Source: Lacihabitans sp. CCS-44
GTDB taxonomy: Bacteria; Bacteroidota; Bacteroidia; Cytophagales; Spirosomataceae
Length of the DNA: 64,000 nucleotides
Assembly (NCBI RefSeq): GCF_024343735.1
Contig: NZ_RJUE01000058.1
Location: 124,001 to 188,000, forward strand
Direction of reading: 5' to 3'
The translations under genes were made by a program, and so were the position numbers. This document shows, one piece after another, positions 36,214 through 44,477 of this stretch. Below the pieces are notes generated by a model that did not search any database, was not told the DNA's origin, and saw only the letters and a list, made by a program, of their open reading frames with translations. How positions within the stretch are numbered: position 1 is the first letter of the stretch; each line of letters begins with the position of its first letter.

Positions 36214-37465
36214 CGGCAGCAACTATCTTGTATAGTTTGTCAGAAGCACGAATTTTCTCGCCAATTTGTAGCGAAATCGTATTTCCTTTTACAGCTTGTT
36301 GAACCGAATCACCAGAACCCAATCTGATTTCTTCTACTGTAGTTTCTATCAAGCCAGTCGTCGGACCTGTTACAATCAATTTATCGCCAATGTTGATGTC
36401 GTGGCTTTCCATCAAAAACTCTCCTACACCAATTTTTTCAAAGTATTTTACGCCTTTGCCAATGTATATTTTCTTGGTAGTGGCCACTGAGCCATGCACA
36501 TTGCTCCATTCGCCCATTTTACGGCCCAAATAGTAGCCATCCCAGAATCCACGGTTATAAACTGAACTGAGTTTCTCTCTCCAAACCGCTATTTTCTCTT
36601 GTGTATAAGTACCTTCTTCAAAAGCATCTACAGCTTCTCTGTAACATTGTGTCGTGGTATAAACATAGTCAGCCGCACGTCCGCGTCCTTCTATTTTCAA
36701 TACTTGCACGCCAGCTTCGAGTATTTTGTCCAAGAAATCTATCGTACAAAGGTCTTTTGCTGACATAATGTATTCATTGTCAATCTTTAGTTCTATGCCT
36801 TCTTCGTCGGTTACCGTATATTCCCTGCGACAGTTTTGAATACACGCTCCACGATTGGCCGAGGCATTGTGCGAGTGCAAACTCAAATAACATTTGCCCG
36901 AAACCGCCATGCAAAGTGCTCCATGGGCAAAAATTTCTATTTGTACCAAATTTCCAGAAGGACCAGTTATATTATTCTTTTTGATGGCTTTCACCATGTC
37001 GCCAACTTGTTTGAGTGTAAGTTCACGAGCCATCACGATTACGTCGGCATAGTCAGAGAAGAGTTCAACAGTCTCTAAATTGGTTACGTTGGATTGCGTA
37101 GAAATGTGCACTTCCATGCCTTTTTTGCGACAATAGTTCATCACCGCAAGGTCAGAGGCAATTACGGCCGTTATGCCCGCTTCTTTGGCTTTATCGATGA
37201 TTCTCCGCATCAAAGAAATGTCGTGATCGTAGATGATGGTGTTCATCGTAATATAACTTTTTACCCCAGCTTCACCACATACTCTAGCTACTTCGGGCAG
37301 GTCGTCCACCAAAAAATTGTTGGTTTGTCGAGCACGCATGTTCAACTGCTCCACACCAAAATAAACCGAGTCAGCACCTGCTTTTATGGCGGCCATCATG
37401 GCTTCCCAAGAACCGGCCGGAGCCATCACCTCAAACTTCGTATTCTTCTGCATTTCTTTATTCAT
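36206..37465 (-). CDS. U32-family protein (TrhP/YegQ-like tRNA hydroxylase)
   Basis: The 419-residue protein is an U32 'peptidase' family member. It has the N-terminal VMAPAGSWEAMMAAIKAGADSVYFG, TIR-like barrel motifs, and the family signature EIFAHGALCMAVSGKCYLS followed by GACIQNCRREY. Four cysteines in that block are expected to bind an Fe-S cluster. Characterised relatives (TrhP, RlhA) hydroxylate RNA bases rather than cut peptides; TrhP makes 5-hydroxyuridine at tRNA position 34. The overlapping ferredoxin gene supports a redox enzyme. A consensus promoter lies at 37518-37525. Confidence 0.9.
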   Translation of the reverse strand: MNKEMQKNTKFEVMAPAGSWEAMMAAIKAGADSVYFGVEQLNMRARQTNNFLVDDLPEVARVCGEAGVKSYITMNTIIYDHDISLMRRIIDKAKEAGITAVIASDLAVMNYCRKKGMEVHISTQSNVTNLETVELFSDYADVIVMARELTLKQVGDMVKAIKKNNITGPSGNLVQIEIFAHGALCMAVSGKCYLSLHSHNASANRGACIQNCRREYTVTDEEGIELKIDNEYIMSAKDLCTIDFLDKILEAGVQVLKIEGRGRAADYVYTTTQCYREAVDAFEEGTYTQEKIAVWREKLSSVYNRGFWDGYYLGRKMGEWSNVHGSVATTKKIYIGKGVKYFEKIGVGEFLMESHDINIGDKLIVTGPTTGLIETTVEEIRLGSGDSVQQAVKGNTISLQIGEKIRASDKLYKIVAADA

Positions 37466-37517
37466 CTGTTTTGAAACAGAATTTATAAGCGATTAATTTC
37501 CAATCTAAACGATAATG

Positions 37518-37525
37518 CAAAATTA
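37518..37525 (-). promoter_or_regulatory. -7 box of the U32/ferredoxin operon
   Basis: On the minus strand 37525 to 37518 reads TAATTTTG, a perfect TAnnTTTG. It would start transcription near 37511, leaving a leader of about 46 nt. No clear -33 box. Confidence 0.5.
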
Positions 37526-37586
37526 ATGAATCATTTTTGTGTTTTATCACTTATTTTAAAGTGCGATGTATACAAAATCATGATAT

Positions 37587-38042
37587 ATGAAATTTAGAAG
37601 GGCTGAGGAAGGGGATTTAGAGAATATTTTGAGTTTGTTTAGGGCGAATGTTTTGGCAAATGAAGACTATAATGACGAACAAAAGGAAGTTTGGGCTTCA
37701 TCTACTGAAAATAAGTCGATGTGGTTGAACAAGATAAAAGGCGAGTATTTTTTATTGGCTCATCAGGATACCAAATTGGTGGGTTTTAGTTCTTTAGGGC
37801 CCATGGATTATGTGGATTTGATGTTTGTTCAAAAAGATGAATTTGGGAAAGGCATTGCGAAGCAGTTGTTAGAAAACTTAGAAAATGAAGCAAAATTGAA
37901 TGATTTATCTGAATTATACGCAGACGTGAGTGTGTCAGGTAGAGGTTTTTTCGAGAAAAGTGGTTATCATGTAGTTAAGACCAATAGAAACATTAGAAAG
38001 GGTATTCACTTGAAGAATTTTAGGATGAAGAAAGTTTTGTAG
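37587..38042 (+). CDS. GNAT-family N-acetyltransferase
   Basis: This 151-residue protein has the GNAT fold order: an N-terminal MKFRRAEEGDLENILSL, a central VDLMFVQKDEFGKGIAKQLLENLE (motif A, with Q/R-x2-G-x-G/A type loop FGKGIA for acetyl-CoA), and a C-terminal GRGFFEKSGYHVVKTN (motif B). The acceptor is unknown. It is divergent from the U32 operon and stands alone. Confidence 0.87.
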   Translation: MKFRRAEEGDLENILSLFRANVLANEDYNDEQKEVWASSTENKSMWLNKIKGEYFLLAHQDTKLVGFSSLGPMDYVDLMFVQKDEFGKGIAKQLLENLENEAKLNDLSELYADVSVSGRGFFEKSGYHVVKTNRNIRKGIHLKNFRMKKVL

Positions 38043-38124
38043 GCCAATCCAATGAGGTGTTTAAGGGAAGCTTTCCTAGAAATGGTTTAACATGTTTACG
38101 GTGTCATAATAAACTATAAAAAGC

Positions 38125-38706
38125 ATGAAGATTGATTTTTTAGATTCTGTAAAGAAACAGTTCGAGTATTATAAGTTGCTTGGAGAAAAGACTTTTGACC
38201 AGATTGCCGACGACCAAATCAATTGGCAGTATAATGCGGAGTCAAATTCTATTGCCATCATTGTCAAGCATTTATCTGGAAATATGCTTTCACGGTGGAC
38301 CGATTTCCTGACTACAGATGGCGAAAAAGAATGGCGAAATCGAGATGCAGAGTTTGAAGGTGAAATAAAAACCAAAATAGAATTATTTGAAGCTTGGAAC
38401 AAAGGATGGAGCGGCCTTTTTGAAGCATTGGATAGCATTTCAAACGAGGATTTAGATAAAGTTATATATATTCGAAATCAAGGTCATACCGTGATGGAAG
38501 CCATCAACCGACAGTTGGCACATTATCCCTACCATGTTGGCCAGATAGTTTTTATAGGTAAAATGCTTTTGGACGAAAATTGGCAGACATTGTCTATAGC
38601 CAAAAGGGCAAGCTCAGCCTACAATGCCGAAAAATTTTCCAAAGAAAAGAACAAAGGGCATTTTACCGATGAGTATTTGGGGAAGAGGATTAAACAAAGT
38701 CCTTAG
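38125..38706 (+). CDS. DUF1572 (DinB-superfamily) protein
   Basis: The 193-residue protein is of the DUF1572 group of DinB-like four-helix proteins. Conserved histidines that may bind a divalent metal are in IAIIVKHLSGNMLSRWTDF and in RQLAHYPYHVGQIVFIGK. No substrate is known. It is the second DinB-fold protein within 3 kb (the other is DUF1569 at 35302). Confidence 0.85.
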   Translation: MKIDFLDSVKKQFEYYKLLGEKTFDQIADDQINWQYNAESNSIAIIVKHLSGNMLSRWTDFLTTDGEKEWRNRDAEFEGEIKTKIELFEAWNKGWSGLFEALDSISNEDLDKVIYIRNQGHTVMEAINRQLAHYPYHVGQIVFIGKMLLDENWQTLSIAKRASSAYNAEKFSKEKNKGHFTDEYLGKRIKQSP

Positions 38707-38710
38707 ATTT

Positions 38711-39181
38711 TTATTTAGCTTCATCAAAAAACTCAAACACGTATTCATTTTTATACTCTACATTGTAGGATGCCAATAAGGAAAGATATTCTTCTTTGAA
38801 GCTTCTTTTAGAATGATGTTTCTCCTGATTAACAATATATTTGATAATTGTATCTTTTTCTCTATGGCCATTGGAGAAAACGCCATAGCCATTTTGCCAT
38901 TCAAATTTTGTCGAACAAAAGCGGCCTGCAGTGACAAACTCATTTGAGGATTTCTTGATTTCTCTAACCAAGTCAGAAATGAGTTCTTTGCAATTGTAGT
39001 CAAAGAATAGATGAACGTGGTCATGGTAGCCATTTACGGCTAAGGAAAAATGACCTCTCTTATTTAGTGTTGCTGCCATATATGCAAAAAGCTCATTTCT
39101 CCATGATTTGTCTAAAAGTGCTTTTCTATTTTTGACAGCGAAAACGACGTGTAGGTAGACTTTTCGATAGGTATCTGCCAT
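38711..39181 (-). CDS. REP-associated tyrosine transposase (RAYT)
   Basis: This 156-residue protein has a Y1/HUH nuclease domain of the IS200/IS605-related TnpA_REP group. The metal-binding HUH pair is HDHVHLFF, and the likely catalytic Tyr is in IIKYIVNQEKHHSKRSF. No IS ends or TnpB are present. Palindromic REPs lie directly upstream of its start (39256-39390). RAYTs are single-copy domesticated-like transposases that process REP/BIME sequences. Here the pair appears intact. Confidence 0.9.
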   Translation of the reverse strand: MADTYRKVYLHVVFAVKNRKALLDKSWRNELFAYMAATLNKRGHFSLAVNGYHDHVHLFFDYNCKELISDLVREIKKSSNEFVTAGRFCSTKFEWQNGYGVFSNGHREKDTIIKYIVNQEKHHSKRSFKEEYLSLLASYNVEYKNEYVFEFFDEAK

Positions 39182-39255
39182 GTGAATTATATTAATAGTT
39201 GACCAAATTTATAAAAAATCCTGTGAAATTATAAAAAAATGGTTTTTTAATAATC

Positions 39256-39390
39256 TGACCCCGCTGGGGTCAAAATGCTTCTATCTTATTATGTTAGTTA
39301 GAAGATGAATAAATGTAAATGACCCCAGCGGGGTCAAATTATGTTAGTTAGAAGATGAATAAATGTAAATGACCCCAGCGGGGTCAAATT
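39256..39390. repeat. REP/BIME cluster next to RAYT
   Basis: There are three 17-base palindromes TGACCCC-N3-GGGGTCA. The first (39256-39272) has GCT in the centre; the other two (39320-39336 and 39370-39386) have AGC, the exact inverse orientation. The last two sit in a perfect 50-base tandem duplication (39291-39340 and 39341-39390). This fills the gap between the RAYT and CobW genes; no other gene is seen there. Confidence 0.9.
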
Positions 39391-39442
39391 ATGTTTTAAG
39401 TCGAATTGGGTTGTATATTGGATTTTAATTCATTCAGCATTT

Positions 39443-40390
39443 TTAGGCTAAACACCCCTGCAACAATTCGTCAAAAAAAGCCTTATCCAAGTCCTTCCCT
39501 ATAAACACAATTTTGCTTTCTCTAATTTCGTCTTCTTGCCATGCTTTTCCTCCAGAAATATTTAGACTTTGACCCACAGATTGCAGAATCAATCTATGAT
39601 TTACGTCTTTGGCATTGATAATTCCTTTAATTCTATATAAGCCTTTGGCTTCGAACACCAAATACCCAAAAAGTCTCATTTGAAGCTCTTTGTCGTTGAA
39701 AGGCTCGGGAAATCTAAAGGTGAAAGACTTTATTTTACCATGTTTGTGTTCGTGCGAATGAGGTTTGTTTTCGATTTCTTCTATTTTCAAATCTGCATCC
39801 CTGACTGTTTCGAAAATTTCTTTCACAGGAAAGAGCATCTCTTTTTCTTCGAAAAACTTTATGAATGGATTGATAGACAGTAGTTTGTGTTTTAGTTCTT
39901 TCAAATAAATTTCTGAAACGTTGGCGGTTTTATTTAATAAAATAATGTCGCTAAATGCCAATTGTTTTATGGCTTCTTCAGTTTCAATGAGCTGGTCTTC
40001 GATAAGTTCTACATCCACCAAACAGACTATTCTTTTTACTGGAAAATCCTTCTTGATTTCAGAATTTGAGAAAAAAGGACTAGCTACATTTGCAGGATCG
40101 GCAATGCCAGTGGTTTCTATAATGAGCTCGTCAAATTGTTCGGTTTTTTGACTGAGTTCGTTCAGAATATCATAAATGCCTTCGTTTAGAGAGCAGCAAA
40201 GACAGCCATTGCTCAATTCAAAAATCTCATTGTCGGGTTTAATGATTAGTTCGCCGTCAATACCTGCTTGACCAAATTCATTTTCAATGATAGCAAATCT
40301 GGTATCAGGTTTTTGTTCTAAAACTTGATTCAAAAAAGTCGTTTTTCCTGAACCCAAAAAGCCGGTGAGAATGGTTACAGGTTTGCTCAT
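39443..40390 (-). CDS. CobW/ZNG1-family G3E GTPase metallochaperone
   Basis: This 315-residue protein has Walker A GFLGSGKTT, the metal-binding GCLCC motif, IIETTGIADP, and a His-rich linker (PHSHEHKHGK) before the C-terminal CobW_C domain. G3E GTPases deliver metals such as zinc to client proteins. The base-recognition motif NKxD reads NKTA here, so GTP selectivity may be altered. The start codon overlaps the stop of the ABC exporter gene by four bases, so the two are translationally coupled. Zinc homeostasis is a reasonable but unproven guess. Confidence 0.9.
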   Translation of the reverse strand: MSKPVTILTGFLGSGKTTFLNQVLEQKPDTRFAIIENEFGQAGIDGELIIKPDNEIFELSNGCLCCSLNEGIYDILNELSQKTEQFDELIIETTGIADPANVASPFFSNSEIKKDFPVKRIVCLVDVELIEDQLIETEEAIKQLAFSDIILLNKTANVSEIYLKELKHKLLSINPFIKFFEEKEMLFPVKEIFETVRDADLKIEEIENKPHSHEHKHGKIKSFTFRFPEPFNDKELQMRLFGYLVFEAKGLYRIKGIINAKDVNHRLILQSVGQSLNISGGKAWQEDEIRESKIVFIGKDLDKAFFDELLQGCLA

Positions 40391-42156
40391 GCCATTGCAG
40401 GTTGTTTTCTAATGTCTTGTCTTTCACCTATTTGCTGACGCCACATGGCATAGTATAGGCCTTTTTCTTCCAGTAATTCTGTGTGTTTTCCGACTTCAAT
40501 AATTTCGCCTTTTTCCAAAACATAGATTCTGTCGGCATGCATAATGGTGCTCAATCGGTGGGCAATCATCACCGTTATGTAATCACCGTTTTCAGTTACT
40601 TCTCTTACTGTGGTGGTTATTTCCTGTTCTGTTAGCGAATCGAGAGCAGAGGTGGCTTCGTCGAAAACAAATATTTTTGGGTCACGTAGCAAAGCTCTTG
40701 CGATGGAAAGACGTTGTTTCTCTCCTCCCGAGATTTTCATTCCACCTTCGCCTATTACGGTGTCAAGCCCATTTTCGGCTCTTTTCAACAGGTTATGACA
40801 AGCTGCTTTACGCATTTTATCGAGCATCAGTTCGTCGGTGGCAGTTGGATTTACAAAGAGCAAATTTTCGCGAATGGTGCCGGAAAACAACTGCGTGTCT
40901 TGGGTTACAAAGCCAATTTGATTTCTGAGTTCGTCAATATTGAGGTGGTCAGAATCTATATTGTTGTAAAAAACCTTGCCTTCATTAGGTTTATACAGTC
41001 CCACCAATAGTTTTACCAGGGTAGTTTTTCCGGACCCCGACGGCCCAACAAATGCAATAGTTTCGCCCTTTTTTACCTCAAAGTTTACATTTTCCAGGGC
41101 ATGATTTTCGGCACTAGAATGTTTGAAACTTACATCAGAGAAAGTCAATTTGTTTACAATTCCAAGTGGTTTCGGATTCTCAGGATTTTTCTCAATGGGT
41201 GTGTTCAATAGCTTTTGGAAGTTGTTTAAAGAGGCTTCGGCTTCTCTATAAGCTAATATTACGTTACCTAGTTCTTGTAAAGGCCCGAAAATAAAGAATG
41301 AATAAAATTGAAGTGTAAGTAACTGTCCAACAGTAAGTTCGTTTTTGAATATCAAGAACAATAATATAAAAAGAATCACTTGTCTGAGGAGGTTTACGAA
41401 CGTCCCTTGTACAAAGTTTATCGAGCGTACACCACGCACCTTCTTGAGTTCTAGTTTAAGAATCTTGAGTGTGTTTAGTTTCAAACGATTAATTTCTTGG
41501 TCTGCCAAACCGAGGCTTTTTACCAATTCTATATTTCTTAGCGATTCTGTAGTTGTCCCAGCCAGAGCTGTGGTTTCTTTTACAATGGTCTTCTGAATTT
41601 CTTTGATTTTTTTGCTCAAAATATTGGTCAAAGTGCCCAATGCAAATGCTCCAATGAAATAGACCGCCACCAAAGCTGGATTAAGATTGATGGCATAGAT
41701 AATCACGAAAACTATACCTACTATCGATGTGAAGGCCACGTTGATGAAAACCGTAATGAATTTCTCTGAATCAGACCTCACTTTTTGTAAAACCGAAAGT
41801 GTTTCGCCACTTCGTTGATCCTCAAACTGCTGAAAGGGCAATTTGAGTGTATGTCTCAAGCCATCGATGAAGACGTCGGCTCCGAATTTTTGAATCACGC
41901 TGTTCATTACATAGTCTTGCAATGTCTTGGCAATTCTACTCACCATGGCCACACCGATAATAGCCAAAATTATAAACCCAGCACCCTTTAGGAATTCATT
42001 TTGGGTATATTGATCTGGATTTTTAGCGAATTTATCAATGAGTTTTCCGAAGAAAAACGGATCCATTAACGAAAAACTTTGATTTATTGCGGCTAGTAAA
42101 AATGCCAGAAATACACCTAATTTATATTTTGATAGGTACTGAAAAAGTAGTTTCAT
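40387..42156 (-). CDS. ABC exporter (fused permease-ATPase)
   Basis: The 589-residue half-transporter has about six membrane helices (residues 1-310) and a C-terminal ATPase. The ATPase has Walker A GPSGSGKTT, Q-loop region IGFVTQD, signature ISGGEKQRLSIARAL, Walker B IFVFDEATSALDS and H-loop AHRLSTI. It should work as a homodimer in the inner membrane. Substrate (lipid, peptide or drug) cannot be told. It is the first gene of a two-gene unit with the CobW GTPase, which is unusual for a general exporter. Confidence 0.92.
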   Translation of the reverse strand: MKLLFQYLSKYKLGVFLAFLLAAINQSFSLMDPFFFGKLIDKFAKNPDQYTQNEFLKGAGFIILAIIGVAMVSRIAKTLQDYVMNSVIQKFGADVFIDGLRHTLKLPFQQFEDQRSGETLSVLQKVRSDSEKFITVFINVAFTSIVGIVFVIIYAINLNPALVAVYFIGAFALGTLTNILSKKIKEIQKTIVKETTALAGTTTESLRNIELVKSLGLADQEINRLKLNTLKILKLELKKVRGVRSINFVQGTFVNLLRQVILFILLFLIFKNELTVGQLLTLQFYSFFIFGPLQELGNVILAYREAEASLNNFQKLLNTPIEKNPENPKPLGIVNKLTFSDVSFKHSSAENHALENVNFEVKKGETIAFVGPSGSGKTTLVKLLVGLYKPNEGKVFYNNIDSDHLNIDELRNQIGFVTQDTQLFSGTIRENLLFVNPTATDELMLDKMRKAACHNLLKRAENGLDTVIGEGGMKISGGEKQRLSIARALLRDPKIFVFDEATSALDSLTEQEITTTVREVTENGDYITVMIAHRLSTIMHADRIYVLEKGEIIEVGKHTELLEEKGLYYAMWRQQIGERQDIRKQPAMA

Positions 42157-42313
42157 AAGAGCTTGGAGAAAATTTTCGGATTAAGAATAACTAACACATT
42201 TTGAAATATTAAAATTCCGAACATGTTAAAATGGATAATTTATGACATTTTACTAATTGCTCCCCAGTAAGTTTCCGTTGAAATTTCATATTTTATCCTC
42301 AAATAATTTAAGT

Positions 42314-42343
42314 TTTGCTAAAAAGATATATATTTGCTAAAAA
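42314..42343 (+). promoter_or_regulatory. Promoter and direct repeat before the InsA-like gene
   Basis: TATATTTG (42329-42336) is a perfect -7 box 15 bases before ATG 42351. The direct repeat TTTGCTAAAAA occurs at 42314-42324 and 42333-42343, spaced 19, overlapping the box. It may be an autoregulatory operator. Confidence 0.5.
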
Positions 42344-42350
42344 AGTATAG

Positions 42351-42779
42351 ATGGCCAGTATTTTCCCTCCTTGCCCCAAATGCGACTCTGATGACATCTC
42401 CAAAAACGGTGTGATCAAAGGTAAGCAACGCTACAAATGCAGAAGTTGTTTGTACAATTTTACCGTTGAAAAAATGGGTAAAAGCATCGATAGCTACTAT
42501 GTGGTGAAGGCCCTTCAGCTCTACATTGAAGGGGTAAGCTACAGAGAAATTGAGCGTCTATTGGGTATTAGCCACGTATCGGTTATGAATTGGGTGAAAA
42601 AGTACCAAATAAAGGTGCCCAAGCAAAATCTTGCTACCCCGACATACAAAATATTGAACCAGAAGGAGTTAGCAGAGTTTATTTCTAGACCCCAGAATGT
42701 AGAGGGAAAAGGAATGCTCATAACTGAGCTTGGGGATAAGTTTATGGTCATTCAGTGGAACAGAATCACGTTTAACTAA
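42351..42779 (+). CDS. InsA-like zinc-ribbon/HTH protein (domesticated IS1-type DNA-binding domain)
   Basis: This 142-residue protein has a Cys4 zinc ribbon (CPKCDSDD ... YKCRSC, about residues 8-33) and a helix-turn-helix (VSYREIERLLGISHVSVMNWVKKY, about 64-87), as in the InsA part of IS1-family transposases. A C-terminal tail of about 50 residues follows. No DDE catalytic domain, frameshift site or terminal inverted repeats are seen. It therefore resembles a DNA-binding module taken over as a regulator rather than a mobile element. It sits directly upstream of the carboxylate-uptake locus and has its own promoter. Confidence 0.75.
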   Translation: MASIFPPCPKCDSDDISKNGVIKGKQRYKCRSCLYNFTVEKMGKSIDSYYVVKALQLYIEGVSYREIERLLGISHVSVMNWVKKYQIKVPKQNLATPTYKILNQKELAEFISRPQNVEGKGMLITELGDKFMVIQWNRITFN

Positions 42780-42790
42780 TCTATAGTATC

Positions 42791-42846
42791 CTACCAAATT
42801 GGTATATTTCTTTTCTGACCTAATACTCTACAAGTTTGGTATATTT
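42791..42846 (+). repeat. Direct repeat upstream of the porin gene
   Basis: CTACCAAATTGGTATATTT (42791-42809) and CTACAAGTTTGGTATATTT (42828-42846) are imperfect direct repeats 37 bases apart. The first has the palindromic core CCAAATTGG. They lie between the InsA-like gene and the porin gene and may be operators. Confidence 0.5.
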
Positions 42847-43047
42847 TTAAAATAGCCAAATATAATTCTGAATTTTTCTTTAATTATAATCTAAAATCTT
42901 GCTTTCTCACTCAAATGCTGCTGTAAGTCCACTTTTGTTGTTTTCTATATCAATTTAGCTTAACTATATAGAAATTTCGATTTGAGAAATAGAACGCTAA
43001 TCTTTGTCATCGAAAAGTACAACAAAACCCCAATAAATTTAAAATCT

Positions 43048-44436
43048 ATGAAAAAATTAATTCTTTTATTTTCGGTGCTGGTCACCACGGTTATTTCCTC
43101 CTCTGGGCAAGGGTCTTCGGACTACGGTGGAGGCATTAAACTTAATGTAAATCAGGAAGGAACCAAGTATGTGCGGTTTATTACCTGGAATCAGACATGG
43201 TTTAGGGCTTCGCAGATGAATCCTGGCACTACCGTAGGTGGTGAAGCCGCTACCAAAAACTATGATGTAGGTATGCGAAGACTCAGAATGCTCGCTTATG
43301 CACAGGTAAGTAAAAGATACATGGTTTTGGCTCATTTTGGCATAAATAATCAAACTTTTCTCAATGGTGGTGCGTCTGGTTCTACAGGAACTGGCGGATA
43401 TGGAGCCGGCAAAAAACCACAATTGTTTTTTCATGATTTCTGGAACGAATACGCTGTTATTCAACCAACTAAGGAAAATAAAAACTCAAGTCTAACAGTA
43501 GGTGCCGGGTTGAATTATTTCCTAGGAATTTCGAGAATGACTTATGCCTCTACTTTGAATTTCCTAACTGTGGACTCGCCTATTTTTTCTTGGGCTACCA
43601 TCGAAAACTCCGATCAGTTTGCTCGTCAGATGGGCTTTTTTGCAAAAGGAAAACTAAATAAGTTGGAGTATAGATTTGCCCTGAATAAACCTTATGCTAC
43701 TAACTTAGCTCCTGGCAATGCTTCCGCAGCCGACAAAGCCGTAGCTGTGGATAATAATGGCAAGAGTGCTTTTGCAAAAACAGGATACGTGGAATATCAA
43801 TTTCTGGATTCAGAATCTAATTTTCTCCCTTTCAAAGTCGGAACTTACTTGGGAACAAAAAGAGTATTTAACATTGGTGCAGGATTCTACAGCCAACCAA
43901 AAGGCACCAAGAGTCAAGTAAATGGAACTGTGAGCACGCACAACATCAATTTGATGGCGGTGGATGCATTTTTGGATATGACCATAGGCAAAAAGGAGAA
44001 AAATATGGCCATCACTGCGTATTCAGGATTATTTAACTATAATTTCGGGCCTAATTACCTTAGAAATCTCGGAATAATGAATGTAGGTGTAGCTGATGCA
44101 AATTTCAAAGGTACGGACAAACTGATGGCTGGAGCTGGAAATGCCCAACCGATGATTGGAACTGGAACAATTTTCTATACCCAAGCGGGATTGCTTCTGC
44201 CTAAAACCAAAGAAAAACCTAAAATGAGGGTTCAACCTTTTGCGGCATACACCATGAAAAACTTTGAAGCATTGCCAACGTCTGTTTCAAATGTGGACCT
44301 TGGAGCCAACTGGCTTATTGATGGTCACCATGCCAAAATCACTACGCAGTATTCTTTGAGGCCTGGCATAGAGGCATCTACGGGCAACAAAAAGTCCATG
44401 GGCGAATTCATCATGCAATTACAAGTGTATTTATAA
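43048..44436 (+). CDS. Outer-membrane porin-like protein of the carboxylate locus
   Basis: This 462-residue protein has a Sec signal (MKKLILLFSVLVTTVISSSGQ) and then alternating beta-strands ending IMQLQVYL, so an outer-membrane barrel is likely. I do not recognise a named family beyond a phosphate-selective-porin-like look. The frame opens at 42982, but the signal peptide starts at ATG 43048. It lies 41 bases before an inner-membrane symporter, so the two probably pass the same small organic acid across both membranes. Confidence 0.75.
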   Translation: MKKLILLFSVLVTTVISSSGQGSSDYGGGIKLNVNQEGTKYVRFITWNQTWFRASQMNPGTTVGGEAATKNYDVGMRRLRMLAYAQVSKRYMVLAHFGINNQTFLNGGASGSTGTGGYGAGKKPQLFFHDFWNEYAVIQPTKENKNSSLTVGAGLNYFLGISRMTYASTLNFLTVDSPIFSWATIENSDQFARQMGFFAKGKLNKLEYRFALNKPYATNLAPGNASAADKAVAVDNNGKSAFAKTGYVEYQFLDSESNFLPFKVGTYLGTKRVFNIGAGFYSQPKGTKSQVNGTVSTHNINLMAVDAFLDMTIGKKEKNMAITAYSGLFNYNFGPNYLRNLGIMNVGVADANFKGTDKLMAGAGNAQPMIGTGTIFYTQAGLLLPKTKEKPKMRVQPFAAYTMKNFEALPTSVSNVDLGANWLIDGHHAKITTQYSLRPGIEASTGNKKSMGEFIMQLQVYL

Positions 44437-44477
44437 TTATCAACCTTTAAATATTTTAAACTCTAAAACTTAACATT

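Noticed and set aside
39291-39390. 50-base tandem repeat as CRISPR or minisatellite
   Set aside because: There are no spacers and each unit holds a REP palindrome adjacent to a RAYT gene.
42351-42779. Active IS1 insertion
   Set aside because: No DDE (InsB) part, no terminal inverted repeats and no target duplication are visible.
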